A stretch of DNA of 64,000 nt from Methanomassiliicoccaceae archaeon UBA404. Its GTDB lineage: Archaea; Thermoplasmatota; Thermoplasmata; Methanomassiliicoccales; Methanomethylophilaceae. The notes under the pieces are model-generated. The model was not told the DNA's origin. It searched no databases and saw only the letters and a program-made list of their open reading frames with translations. How positions within the stretch are numbered: position 1 is the first letter of the stretch; each line of letters starts with the position of its first letter. Both the position numbers and the translations under genes were made by a program. The stretch is from NCBI GenBank assembly GCA_002498605.1, contig DAHY01000005.1, positions 6,952 to 70,951 on the forward strand, given 5' to 3'. Of the stretch, positions 45,939-54,910 are shown piece by piece.

Positions 45939-46154
45939 TTATGGCGAAATATAGATTATATTGTCCCCGCGCACCACTGCCATTCTGTGCTTGGCGACAA
46001 GCTGACCTTCCAGGAGTTCATCGGCATTCTTGAGAACTACGTTCATAAACTGATCGTGTCCGTCAAGAGTTCCTCTGAACTCTCTCTTGCCTCTCAGGAC
46101 TACGATAATATTCTTGTTTACCGAGTTTTCCAGAACAGACAACGGTTTCTTCAT
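45939..46154 (-). CDS. LSm (Sm-like) archaeal RNA-binding protein
   Basis: 71 residues with both Sm motifs: KNIIVVLRGKREFRGTLDGHDQFMNVVL, then AKHRMAVVRGDNIIYISP. The protein forms a ring that binds U-rich RNA. GGTGA 5 bp upstream supports the ATG at 46154 over the one at 46175. Operon with eL37 and purF. Confidence 0.93.
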   Translation of the reverse strand: MKKPLSVLENSVNKNIIVVLRGKREFRGTLDGHDQFMNVVLKNADELLEGQLVAKHRMAVVRGDNIIYISP

Positions 46155-46221
46155 TAAGGTCACCGATTCTCTCATGAGAGGTTTACTATTTTAAGGTTTG
46201 TCATAAGACACGCGTACGCGT

Positions 46222-47337
46222 TCATACAAAGGACCCTATGGACGGGGCGTCCAAACGATCCATGTCGTAAAATATTATGGCCTCTTTGATTCCTTCCGCT
46301 CCCGTTCCCGTACCCATGAAATGATCCAGCATGGAAGCTCTCCACAGCAGATCGAGAACCGAAACCGCAACCGTCCCGTAGTACGCGTTGGACATGTGAT
46401 CTTCGTATCCGAAGGCGTCCATGTTGTTGAACACGCTCCCCAGGAAGCTTTCCCTGCGGTTAAGAAGAGATACATACTGAGCCAGAACATCTCTTCCGCC
46501 GTCTTCCAAAGGCCTAAGGGATATGTTTGATGCCGATGCGAAGGCTTTGTGGTGTATTTCCCCATCGTCATCCAGCACCGCCCATTCCAGATTGTCTCCG
46601 TCGGCCATAAAAATGTTCCAGTTCCACTCTTTATCGCAATATACGGGCATGCTTAACGGATCTTCGGTCGCCATTGAATCCATGGCCGCCGTACGGGCGG
46701 CTTCGTCAAGATAAGCATAATCCGTCAGGGAATCCTGTTTTACTTCGGATAACGAAAAGGGTTCGTATGATTCGGATAAATCCAATATGCGGCTGAGTTG
46801 GGTCAAATCCGTGAACTTCGATAATGAAACCGCAACCGAACTCCGTATCTCGGTCGGTTCGCCGATAACTCCGGCTAAGGTGCAGTTGTTGTAAAATTCC
46901 CTGTAGGTCTCTTTGGATTCTTTGAGTATCGGATTTATGTCCGGCCTTGCGTTTTCAACAAGTTTTTTGGCTTCGGTTTCCGCATCGATGTCTTTGCCGT
47001 CCCACACTCCTCTGCAGGACAGATCCAATTCGACGGATACTTTTTCGCCCACGTGTATGTAGAACGGATATTGTCTGCAGAAAGCGGGACGGTTTTTATA
47101 AATACTGCATCTCCTGTTGTTCAGAAAAATACAGGAACCCCGTCCTTTTTTAAGTGCCAGCGCAACGTGATTATCGGGATGTTTTGCTTTTACCAAAGCG
47201 TAAGGATGATTTGTTTCAAAAAATTCCATCTCATTCGGAAGTATCTCGGGCTGACACAGACAGCACATGCCGCATTCCGGATGACAGTCTATGAATTTGC
47301 CTTTGAGTTCCGAATAGTCCGCGTCGAAATCAGCCAA
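46222..47337 (-). CDS. YkgJ/UPF0153-type cysteine-cluster protein
   Basis: 371 residues. The N-terminal CHPECGMCCLCQPEI and the later CIFLNNRRCSIYKNRPAFCRQYPF give the eight or so cysteines of the YkgJ zinc/iron-binding family. The 240-residue C-terminal part has no recognisable family. Initiation is at TTG (47337), which overlaps the pyrC stop; GGGAG lies 9 bp upstream. Function unknown; perhaps metal-cluster related. Confidence 0.8.
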   Translation of the reverse strand: MADFDADYSELKGKFIDCHPECGMCCLCQPEILPNEMEFFETNHPYALVKAKHPDNHVALALKKGRGSCIFLNNRRCSIYKNRPAFCRQYPFYIHVGEKVSVELDLSCRGVWDGKDIDAETEAKKLVENARPDINPILKESKETYREFYNNCTLAGVIGEPTEIRSSVAVSLSKFTDLTQLSRILDLSESYEPFSLSEVKQDSLTDYAYLDEAARTAAMDSMATEDPLSMPVYCDKEWNWNIFMADGDNLEWAVLDDDGEIHHKAFASASNISLRPLEDGGRDVLAQYVSLLNRRESFLGSVFNNMDAFGYEDHMSNAYYGTVAVSVLDLLWRASMLDHFMGTGTGAEGIKEAIIFYDMDRLDAPSIGSFV

Positions 47338-48592
47338 TTATATCCGCTCCCATTGTTTCTCCGCAGAACTCCCCGTCCTTTAATTGCATTTCGCCCCTCA
47401 GCAGCACCATATCCGGAAATACGGCTTCCCGGCCTTCGTAAGGGGTGTACCCTGCTTTGCTGTGCAGACAATCTCCTTTGATTTCTTTTCTGTTTTGTAA
47501 ATTGAATACGGAAAAATCGGCATCTTTACCGACTTCGACGGAACCTTTGTTCATTCCGAAAACCCTTGCGGGAGCCGTCGAACACATTTCCACCACGCGG
47601 GACAGCGGCAGGGTTCCTTTGCGAACCGTGTTCATCAGTATCGGCAACGTGGTTTCCACTCCCGGCATACCGCTGGGGGCCAAATCGAATTCGTTCTCTT
47701 TTTCGCTGAGGGCATGGGGTGCGTGATCGCTGCCGAACATGGTGATTTCGCCTTGTTCGAATGCTTTGAACAGAGCCTCTCTTGCCGCGGATTCCCTCAA
47801 CGGAGGATTGACTTTGTACTTTGCGTCCGAACCTCTGTCGGAGCTGAACATAATGTGATGCAACGTGACTTCGGTTGTGAATCCGTACGATTTTGCAAGA
47901 TTCAGTCCCTCGACCGTTGTCAGATGACAGATGTTGATTTTTCCGCCTTTGAATTTGGACAGCCGCCTTATCGCGTTCGCTTCTGCGGCAGCGGGTCTGT
48001 TTCTGAGATGGTCCGTGCAGTTGCGTTCCGTCCCTTTCAGAATCATGTTGTCGTCTTCGGCGTGAACGCTCAGAACTTTTCCCAGATTCATAACTTCGCC
48101 GACCATGTCGGCTATGACGTTATCGTCGTTCGTGAGTATCTTTCCCGTGGTGGAACCCATGAACAATTTGTATCCGGCCACCAGATCGGCAACCTTCGAA
48201 GGTCTGCTGTTTGCGGTTATTGCGGCAAACAGACCGTAATCGCAATAGGAACGTTTTCTCAGCCTTGCTTTTTTTTCAACCACGGTCTCCCGGTCTACGG
48301 CGGGAGGTATTGTGTTAGGCATATCCAAAACACAGGTTATCCCCCCTGATATCGCCGATGCGGAGCCGGTTCCGAAATCTTCTTTGTGGGTCATTCCGGG
48401 ATCTCTGAAATGAACATGGGGATCGACACCCCCGGGCAGAATTATGCGGTTGGAACCCAAGTCTATGCGTCGGTCCCCTCTTCCCGCCGACGGTCCGACG
48501 TATGTTATTTTTCCTTCGGATATTCCGATCTCGGTTTCTTTCAGATTGCCGTTTACAAATGCCCTGCCTATAAGTATCAATTCCTGAGACAT
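47330..48592 (-). CDS. pyrC: Dihydroorotase
   Basis: It cyclises carbamoyl aspartate in pyrimidine synthesis. 420 residues with the metal site DPHVHFRDPGMTHKEDF near residue 56, DMPNTIP, and FGSDHAPHALSEKE near 300. The HxH, the histidines and the aspartate of the binuclear site are all in place. It overlaps the cysteine-cluster gene and follows AMMECR1 by 4 bp. Confidence 0.95.
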   Translation of the reverse strand: MSQELILIGRAFVNGNLKETEIGISEGKITYVGPSAGRGDRRIDLGSNRIILPGGVDPHVHFRDPGMTHKEDFGTGSASAISGGITCVLDMPNTIPPAVDRETVVEKKARLRKRSYCDYGLFAAITANSRPSKVADLVAGYKLFMGSTTGKILTNDDNVIADMVGEVMNLGKVLSVHAEDDNMILKGTERNCTDHLRNRPAAAEANAIRRLSKFKGGKINICHLTTVEGLNLAKSYGFTTEVTLHHIMFSSDRGSDAKYKVNPPLRESAAREALFKAFEQGEITMFGSDHAPHALSEKENEFDLAPSGMPGVETTLPILMNTVRKGTLPLSRVVEMCSTAPARVFGMNKGSVEVGKDADFSVFNLQNRKEIKGDCLHSKAGYTPYEGREAVFPDMVLLRGEMQLKDGEFCGETMGADIIG

Positions 48593-48596
48593 ACCG

Positions 48597-49178
48597 TCAC
48601 TTCTCTGTTATTTCGCCGTACGGAGATGTTTCCGCGTATACAGTTCCGCTGAATTTCTCAACGGTGACTCTTTCTTTTTTCCATATATCCGCCGGCAGTC
48701 CGGCTTTCATGGAAAGCTGTTCCAGATACGTCACGGTATCCCAGCCCCATTCCGTCGGAACCTGAGGAAGCAAAAGACCCCTCCGGCCGCGATGGGACAT
48801 AATCAGTCCGTCCCGTCCGATTTCGATTTTATTTATCAAATCTTCCGGTGTTGTGTAATCTATAATCTCGGGCGGCGTGAGAATCGTTACTTCAAAAACG
48901 CACTCTTTGGCTTCTTTGAAAGACAGGGGGCAGAATCTGGGATCGTGACAGGCCGATCTCGCCGCTTCTATAATGGCGGTGCCCAGGGGAAAAACGGGTT
49001 CAGGATAACCTATGCAACCCCGCAGCTCTCCCGACGGATACCTGTTTATGGTCACGAATGCGCCGGAGGGTTCATCGAACCCTTCGGGTATCGACGGATC
49101 TTTTGGATTGTTTTCAGTCTCCGCTTCCGCTGCCGCTCTGGCAATAAGTACCGATTCGCGACCGAAATCCGGAATCAT
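48597..49178 (-). CDS. AMMECR1-domain protein
   Basis: About 193 residues. The AMMECR1 core is clear: GAFVTINRYPSGELRGCIGY, then HDPRFCPLSFKEA and EIGRDGLIMSHRGRRGLLLPQV. The family is universal and its biochemical role is unknown, although RNA or nucleic-acid modification has been suggested. The ATG at 49178 is used, 2 bp after the upstream stop; the longer reading to 49250 runs through the neighbouring gene. Confidence 0.92.
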   Translation of the reverse strand: MIPDFGRESVLIARAAAEAETENNPKDPSIPEGFDEPSGAFVTINRYPSGELRGCIGYPEPVFPLGTAIIEAARSACHDPRFCPLSFKEAKECVFEVTILTPPEIIDYTTPEDLINKIEIGRDGLIMSHRGRRGLLLPQVPTEWGWDTVTYLEQLSMKAGLPADIWKKERVTVEKFSGTVYAETSPYGEITEK

Positions 49179-49179
49179 C

Positions 49180-49659
49180 TTACTCTTCTCGTGCGGGAGA
49201 TCTCTTTCGGCTCCGTCCTTCGGATTTGTCTTCTTCGTCTTCGGATGCAATTATCTCGATGGAACGGGGAGAAGAACGCTTTTTGGGTTTTTGATATATC
49301 TCTTCCTCTTCTTCGTCGTCATCGTAATAATAATCGTCACGGTGGTCGTTTTCTTCGAAGGGGGTGTGCGGCAGAGCCCTTATCAGATTGTTGACTCCCA
49401 TGATAAATTCAAAACCCGCGGTCATGAAATGTTCCTGAACCTTCGGGTCCATAAAAGCGCCGAAGGTCTGTCTTGCGGAAGACCTGGCATCACGCTTTGT
49501 CTTGTCGACACGATCGCGCACTCTGTCCTTGCTCCTCCTGTACGTATACTCGGCGGATTCCTTCTCTTTTCTGATAAGTTCTTCAAGAGCCTCCATATTG
49601 TCTCTGACAAAATTCTCGAGTTCCGGCTTCGCGTTATATTTTTCTTCGTCTCCTGTCAT
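49180..49659 (-). CDS. Charged protein of unknown function
   Basis: 159 residues. The N-terminal 65 residues are helical and rich in K, R and E. A hydrophobic middle MTAGFEFIMGVNNLIRALP is followed by a long acidic DDYYYDDDEEEEE tract and a basic, serine-rich tail. No known family; located between the ArsA-like ATPase and AMMECR1 on the same strand. The middle segment could be an amphipathic membrane- or partner-binding helix. Confidence 0.7.
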   Translation of the reverse strand: MTGDEEKYNAKPELENFVRDNMEALEELIRKEKESAEYTYRRSKDRVRDRVDKTKRDARSSARQTFGAFMDPKVQEHFMTAGFEFIMGVNNLIRALPHTPFEENDHRDDYYYDDDEEEEEIYQKPKKRSSPRSIEIIASEDEEDKSEGRSRKRSPAREE

Positions 49660-49671
49660 GTTTTCACCTAC

Positions 49672-50853
49672 TTATTTAGCGACGTTCTTACGTTTTAAGC
49701 TTATCGTCAGTACTTCATTGTTGAGTTCCGCGCCCAACACTTCCGCATCCTTCAGAGTCAATGGAAGCGTAATGGTTTTCTTATGGCTTCCGACCTTTAT
49801 GATCAAGACGTCATTGTCGCTTCTGAACATCTCAATCATGTCTTTCTTGACAAACGGCATTTTTACAATTAACTTGTCGATATCGCCTTCGGATTCGAAT
49901 TTCATCGGACTTTCCGTCTCGTAAACTTCCGACGGATCGGAATCGCCGAACAGCATATCGGCCAACATATCCAATTTTTCAGGACCTCTCAGTTCCGTGG
50001 ACATTTGATATGCATTGAATATTTTCAGAGGGCTGAAAGCATGGTCGATTTCTTCCATGTATTTATCCTGCGCTTCCAACCGTTCTTTGAAATAATCGGA
50101 TTTCAGCTCTTCCCGGGGGTATATTTTATTGACAATCAGACACTCGACTGTTTTGTTGTAAAGACAGGTGTATGTATAAGTGCGCATTGTTTCGTTTATC
50201 ACCATGCGTTCGGGATTCAGCACCAAACGTATGGTTGTCGCCGGATCTTCGAGAATATCCCTGACTTCCAACATCTTGTCTTTCATTTCGTCTATGCTGG
50301 CAATCACTTTCTTGTTGGGAATCGGTAAATCGATTATTTTCGAAACCGTGTATCTGGCCAATGACATGAGTCTCTTGAACATTGAATAAAATCTGTCGAT
50401 GTACCAATTGGATATGTCCGGGAAACTGAGAAGCCTCAGGGTTTCTCCCGTGGGGGCGGTATCCATCACGATTACGTCATAATCATCGTTTTCCTTGAAT
50501 TGCAATACGTAAAACAATGCTGCAATCATTTCCATTCCGGGAATGATTGCCATCTCCTCGGCGGTTATGTCTCCGAGACCCTGGGAGGTCAGAAACGACG
50601 TGATATAATCGCTTATGTCCGACCATCTTGTGCGCATCTCGTGTATTATGTCAATTTCCAACACGTCCAGGTTCTTGTCTAAATTGTAAACGTCGGCGGG
50701 AATATCTACACCAAGGGAGTCTCCGAGAGAATGGGCGGAATCCGTGCTCATCAGCAACGTCCTGTAACCCATTTTCGCCAATCTTCTGGCGGTTGCGGCG
50801 GAAACGGATGTTTTTCCAACACCGCCTTTACCCGTGTAGATTATGATTCTCAT
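49672..50853 (-). CDS. ArsA/Get3-family ATPase
   Basis: 393 residues. P-loop GKGGVGKTS near residue 8, A-loop STDSAHSLGDSLG, switch MDTAPTGETLRLLSFP, and the typical helical subdomain after it. Archaeal homologues may target tail-anchored membrane proteins (Get3) or handle arsenite. I see no CxxC zinc motif of eukaryotic Get3 and no arsenic genes nearby, so the Get3-like reading is only slightly preferred. Single ATPase domain. Confidence 0.92.
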   Translation of the reverse strand: MRIIIYTGKGGVGKTSVSAATARRLAKMGYRTLLMSTDSAHSLGDSLGVDIPADVYNLDKNLDVLEIDIIHEMRTRWSDISDYITSFLTSQGLGDITAEEMAIIPGMEMIAALFYVLQFKENDDYDVIVMDTAPTGETLRLLSFPDISNWYIDRFYSMFKRLMSLARYTVSKIIDLPIPNKKVIASIDEMKDKMLEVRDILEDPATTIRLVLNPERMVINETMRTYTYTCLYNKTVECLIVNKIYPREELKSDYFKERLEAQDKYMEEIDHAFSPLKIFNAYQMSTELRGPEKLDMLADMLFGDSDPSEVYETESPMKFESEGDIDKLIVKMPFVKKDMIEMFRSDNDVLIIKVGSHKKTITLPLTLKDAEVLGAELNNEVLTISLKRKNVAK

Positions 50854-50934
50854 ATCTTCTGAGATAATCCGTGCGGTATAAAAGGTTACAGAATTACGAT
50901 TCGACCCGTCAAACGATGAAAAAAGTGGAAAAGG

Positions 50935-51039
50935 TGCCGAGACTGGGGTTCGAACCCAGGACCTTCGGATTTCCCTGGAAGAGGTCTGTTGACCAGAACC
51001 CTATGAGTCCGACGCTCCACCAGGCTGAGCCATCTCGGC
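50935..51039 (-). tRNA. tRNA-Met elongator (CAT) with 31-nt intron
   Basis: Acceptor GCCGAGA pairs with TCTCGGC, anticodon stem TCGGA/TCCGA, spliced loop CTCATAA with anticodon CAT. The intron follows position 37, at 50971-51001. The splice helix is a relaxed bulge-helix-bulge: bulges TAG and AAA fit, but the 4-bp central helix has only three pairs. Initiator features (three G-C pairs closing the anticodon stem) are absent, so this is the elongator. Confidence 0.88.
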
Positions 51040-51111
51040 ATAATTGGTTTGTCCGTCTATCGGATTAGTGTATAAGTAGTTTTGCGGAGGCCCGATTCAC
51101 GGGCCGCCGCT

Positions 51112-51861
51112 TCATTCGGATTCTTCGTCCTCTTCGTCTTCGGATTCCTCGGCAGACTGCTCTTCCGCTTCTTCAACGGTTTCTTCGACAGCCTCTTCCT
51201 CGGTTTCCTCATCGTCGGCTTCGGATTCCCTCTTCGGTTCTTCGATGATGGATTCCGGTTCTTCGCCTCCGCGGGCTCTGACTTCGGACTTGCGGATTTC
51301 AACCCTCTTGATGGGTATGACTACGCGGCATGCTTTGGCGACGTTTCTTGCCAGGTCTCCGGAAATTATTGCCTTGACAAGATCTGCCATGGTCATTTCG
51401 GAGCCCATTGCTTTAACGGTTTCGCCCATAATGCGCCTCATGGCCTCTTCCTGAGAGGACTGTATGCGCTTTTCGGCGATGCTCATGATTTTGATTCTCA
51501 TTTCAAAGCCGTCTTTGGTCGTAACGTCCACAACGTGATCGGTCTTTGTCTTCTTTCTGCGGGTAAGTCTCCTTACGTAATCCACAGTAAGATCGTGTCC
51601 CGTGAACACGGTCTTTGCATCGTGTCCGTCGACTTCGTTAACTTTGAATTTCAACTTGATGTGCATTTTAGAGAAATCGCCGGTAAGATCCTGGACGGTG
51701 ACCTCTACGGTTCTTCCGATAAGATTATCGGGGTTGGCCGACGGTGTGTCACCGATTTCGATTTCGTTAAACATGCGGGGAGCAAGTACTTTGTACCACT
51801 CCTTTGCTTTCCACTTGTCCCTCACTTTACGGGAGGAACCGCCTTTTCTACCACCTGACAT
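51112..51861 (-). CDS. rps3ae: Ribosomal protein eS1 (S3Ae)
   Basis: Small-subunit protein, about 249 residues. It starts MSGGRKGGSSRKVRDKWKAKEWYKVLAPRMF, with RKKTKTDHVVDVTTKDGFEMRIK mid-protein. GGGAG lies upstream of the ATG at 51861. An acidic C-terminal extension (roughly the last 45 residues, mainly E with A and V) is longer than in most eS1 proteins. Confidence 0.95.
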   Translation of the reverse strand: MSGGRKGGSSRKVRDKWKAKEWYKVLAPRMFNEIEIGDTPSANPDNLIGRTVEVTVQDLTGDFSKMHIKLKFKVNEVDGHDAKTVFTGHDLTVDYVRRLTRRKKTKTDHVVDVTTKDGFEMRIKIMSIAEKRIQSSQEEAMRRIMGETVKAMGSEMTMADLVKAIISGDLARNVAKACRVVIPIKRVEIRKSEVRARGGEEPESIIEEPKRESEADDEETEEEAVEETVEEAEEQSAEESEDEEDEESE

Positions 51862-52079
51862 TTGAATAACTCCCAATGGAATGTGATTATTGAGTGTGAT
51901 TCGATATTTGTATTAAAAGCTATGTAAGGAATGATTTATCATAAAATTAAAATAAATATCATAGCCAGTGTTTTTTTATTACCCTTATTGTACAAATTAT
52001 TTACAATAAGGTTGGTACCGCTATTATATTAAGATTGCTTGTTTTGAAGACTTTACAAAAAGACAGAAAAAAGGTAAAA

Positions 52080-52096
52080 GGGGGCTGATAGCCCCC
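52080..52096 (-). terminator. Hairpin terminator after hdrB
   Basis: GGGGGC-tgata-GCCCCC, a 6-bp stem 11 nt after the hdrB stop. On the minus strand it is followed by TTTTACCTTTTTT, so it is a good intrinsic-type terminator. Confidence 0.65.
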
Positions 52097-52106
52097 GGAA
52101 ATGTTT

Positions 52107-52952
52107 TCAGAGCTTGACCGGCACTTTGTGCGCGCCGAGACCGAGTTCTTTCGCATCCATTCCCATCGCGATGCCGAAAAGCTGCGAAAGGTGAAGGACC
52201 GGGATGTTGAATCCGAGTTCTCCCTGGCTGGAATCGAACTGCAGGTGGCAGAACGGACATACATCAACGATGTATTCGGTACCGGCTGCGGACATGTTCT
52301 CAAGATTCTCTCTTGTATGTTTGAGAGCAAGTTCGCCCTGTCCGGACCTTACTCCTCCTCCGGCGCCGCAGCACATCATCTTCTTGGCTCTGGGAACGCT
52401 TGTTGCTCCGGTGGCCTCTACGAGGTCATCCAGCATCCTGGGGTCCTCGGGGTTGTCGATGGATTTGTACTTGCTGGGCTTGAGGAAGTGGCATCCGTAG
52501 AATGTACCTACCTTGTAATCGAGGGGGTTGGTAACCGCCGCTTTGATTTTGTCGATTCCGACTTCTCTGAAGAGAACGTCCGCAAAGTGGAACACGTTGA
52601 TGGTTCCTTTGTATTCAAGTCCGATTTCGGCAAGGATCTTGTTGACTTCGGCGCGTTTTGCTTCATCGTTGTTGAGTTCGTGAGCCGCGTCGAAGAGCGA
52701 ACCGTAGCATCCGTTGCAGATTGTGATTATGTCGAGTCCCATTTTCTCCGCCAATGCAAGGTTTCTTGCGGCGGCGGCAAGCCAGGACTTTTTGCTGAAT
52801 GCTCTTATGACACCGGGTGCGGGACAGCAACTTGCGTCCTCAAAATCAACCAGTTCGATACCGAGTTTTTCACATACGACTTTGGTCGATTTTTCAATAC
52901 CGGGGTATCTGAGAGGCGCGATGCATCCCAAAAAGAAAACATATTTTGCCAT
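52107..52952 (-). CDS. hdrB: CoB-CoM heterodisulfide reductase subunit B
   Basis: Catalytic subunit of soluble heterodisulfide reductase (CoM-S-S-CoB to the two thiols). 281 residues with two CCG domains: the first has CCPAPG with CNGCYGS, the second has YGCHFLKPS and MMCCGAGGGVRSGQGELA. These hold the two noncubane [4Fe-4S] clusters. hdrC lies 5 bp upstream on the same strand. Confidence 0.96.
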   Translation of the reverse strand: MAKYVFFLGCIAPLRYPGIEKSTKVVCEKLGIELVDFEDASCCPAPGVIRAFSKKSWLAAAARNLALAEKMGLDIITICNGCYGSLFDAAHELNNDEAKRAEVNKILAEIGLEYKGTINVFHFADVLFREVGIDKIKAAVTNPLDYKVGTFYGCHFLKPSKYKSIDNPEDPRMLDDLVEATGATSVPRAKKMMCCGAGGGVRSGQGELALKHTRENLENMSAAGTEYIVDVCPFCHLQFDSSQGELGFNIPVLHLSQLFGIAMGMDAKELGLGAHKVPVKL

Positions 52953-52957
52953 TTATA

Positions 52958-53452
52958 TCACTCCGTGATTTTGTCGAACGCCGTAGCATCCAGAATTTTC
53001 CTGAGATCTTCCATGGCCTTGGGGTTCCTGAGAACCGTGGGCGGTACTCCGGGAAGTCCGAGTGCCTCTCTCTGAGCCTTGACTTTGTCATTGAAACTGA
53101 CGGTGTGTCCGAGTTCGTGCAGGTTCTTGGCGGTTGCCTTGTGGTTGTCGAACATGTGACCTTCAGCAACGGCCATGTTCCTGAGGGATATGATTATGTC
53201 AACAATGGGAACCTCACGGGGGCACCTCTCTTCACAAGAATAACAAGTGGTGCAGTCCCAAAGATCATTACTGGTAAGGATTTCCTCCTTAAGTCCGAGC
53301 TGTGTCTGCCTGACTATTTTTCTTATCCTGTAGGATGTGAACCTACCGGAGGGGCAGCTTGCGGTGCATGTTCCGCACTGGAAGCACAACCTGGCTCCCT
53401 CGCAGCCGGCCTCAGCCATTTCTTTTGCGAATTCTACATTAGGTGTTGCCAT
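52958..53452 (-). CDS. hdrC: CoB-CoM heterodisulfide reductase subunit C
   Basis: Electron-transfer subunit, 164 residues with two [4Fe-4S] motifs: CFQCGTCTASCP near residue 22 and CTTCYSCEERCP near 66. Forms HdrABC with HdrA, which is not in this window. First gene of the hdrCB operon. Confidence 0.96.
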   Translation of the reverse strand: MATPNVEFAKEMAEAGCEGARLCFQCGTCTASCPSGRFTSYRIRKIVRQTQLGLKEEILTSNDLWDCTTCYSCEERCPREVPIVDIIISLRNMAVAEGHMFDNHKATAKNLHELGHTVSFNDKVKAQREALGLPGVPPTVLRNPKAMEDLRKILDATAFDKITE

Positions 53453-53539
53453 ATCTACTACCTGAATGTTGCACTATCTTGATGATATTTAATACAGCAT
53501 GGTCAAAAGCAATGAGTATTATCCTTTTGGTTAAACCCT

Positions 53540-54382
53540 TTATTCGATCTGTCTGGCGATCAGCGCTTTGTTAAGCCGCGAAATAATTTTGGTTTCCGTG
53601 CGGTATATGGAATTGATTGTGTGCCTGAGCATTTTCGGATCCACCGCGCTCTTGAGCCTCAATCCCTTTCTTATCAGTAAAAACTCGTCTATGAAGAAAC
53701 TTTTGTTCGATCCGAGCAACTCCGGCAAAGAGTAAGTCACGGAATCTATTTTGTAATCCCTGTCTTCGGAATCGAGGTACATGTAAGCGACTCTTTGCGC
53801 CCCGTATCTGTATTTTATGAACGAAGGTCCGTTGTCAACCATAACCATTCCCATGTACCCCACCTCGGTCCATTCGAACTCTTCGGCTTCGAAAAGATAC
53901 ATCGGATCGTCCAGTAACGCATAGTCCGCAATGCCTTCTTTCATCATCCTGAGATTGTTTTCATCGTCGGAGATAATCAGTTCCGCTTCGGTCATTTTAA
54001 GCGCTGAAATAACCGACATCATCAAATCTTCGGTGACCGGACTGCAGCATACGGTGAACCTTCGGTCGTCTTTACACCGAAGTTCGGTGGCATTGTGTTT
54101 ATCAACGATTTCTTTCCCCGCCGCGGTCAGGCGGGTACCCAACGGCGTGGAAACCGTAATCGGCAATCCGGCGGCGTCTTCTATTTGCGAAACATATTTG
54201 TGAACCACGGGGACCGATACCCCCAATGAAGCGGCGGCTGCGGTCAGACTGCCGTGACTGCCCACTGCGGACAGCACTTCGAGTTGCCGGTTGGTAACGG
54301 TCTTTCCGTTAATCACTTGGTATGTTTCGGTACGGATTTCCACATCCTTGTCATTTGTTTTACGGTTTAAACCCTTGCGCAC
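53540..54382 (-). CDS. LysR/ModE-type transcriptional regulator
   Basis: 280 residues. An N-terminal winged-helix segment around residues 30-90 (RQLEVLSAVGSHGSLTAAAASLGVSVPVVHKYVSQIE) is of the LysR/ModE type. The remaining 190 residues look like an effector domain (DLMMSVISALKMTEAELIISDD), possibly periplasmic-binding-protein-like. It is transcribed away from the hydrogenase protease gene with only about 17 bp between the starts. Effector unknown. Confidence 0.75.
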   Translation of the reverse strand: MRKGLNRKTNDKDVEIRTETYQVINGKTVTNRQLEVLSAVGSHGSLTAAAASLGVSVPVVHKYVSQIEDAAGLPITVSTPLGTRLTAAGKEIVDKHNATELRCKDDRRFTVCCSPVTEDLMMSVISALKMTEAELIISDDENNLRMMKEGIADYALLDDPMYLFEAEEFEWTEVGYMGMVMVDNGPSFIKYRYGAQRVAYMYLDSEDRDYKIDSVTYSLPELLGSNKSFFIDEFLLIRKGLRLKSAVDPKMLRHTINSIYRTETKIISRLNKALIARQIE

Positions 54383-54399
54383 CGCAAAACAGTAATAAT

Positions 54400-54909
54400 A
54401 TGTTGAACGCCATCAGCATCCGGATGACAAAAGAACTGAAGGACATTGTTCTCGTAATCGGATTGGGAAGTCCGATTATGTGCGATGACGCCGTGGGACT
54501 GAAGATTGCGGAAGAAATCGAAAATTTGAAAATTCCCGGTATCGAAACCCGACAGGAAGCCATCGGCGGACTTGAGATTCTGCCGGTTGTGCGCGGTTAC
54601 CGTTACGCAATCATCGTCGATTGCATTCAGACCGGCGGCGTGGAACCCGGAACCGTGATGATTTTCGATCTGGACGACTTTGATTCCACTGTCGTGCCCG
54701 CGTCCGCGCACGATTTCAATCTTGCCACTGCATTCTCAATCGGTAAAGATTTGGAACCCGAAACCATGCCCGAGATGGTAAAATACGTGGCAGTCGAAGC
54801 CGCGGACATTCAGACCCTCAGCGAAACCATGACTCCCGCCGTCGAAGCCGCGGTGCCGAGTGCCGTGAATGCCGTTCTTTACCTTGCCGAAGAATTCCGC
54901 TCTTCCTGA
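54400..54909 (+). CDS. Hydrogenase maturation protease (HycI/HybD family)
   Basis: It trims the C-terminus of a [NiFe]-hydrogenase large subunit after nickel insertion. About 169 residues. Motifs: GLGSPIMCDDAVGLKIAEE near the N-terminus, with the conserved metal-binding glutamate in EIENLKIPGIETRQEA and aspartate in AIIVDCIQTGG, then PASAHDFNLATAF. The ATG at 54400 is used; 54424 is possible. Near hdrBC, fitting a methanogen electron-bifurcating Mvh-Hdr system. Confidence 0.88.
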   Translation: MLNAISIRMTKELKDIVLVIGLGSPIMCDDAVGLKIAEEIENLKIPGIETRQEAIGGLEILPVVRGYRYAIIVDCIQTGGVEPGTVMIFDLDDFDSTVVPASAHDFNLATAFSIGKDLEPETMPEMVKYVAVEAADIQTLSETMTPAVEAAVPSAVNAVLYLAEEFRSS

Positions 54910-54910
54910 A

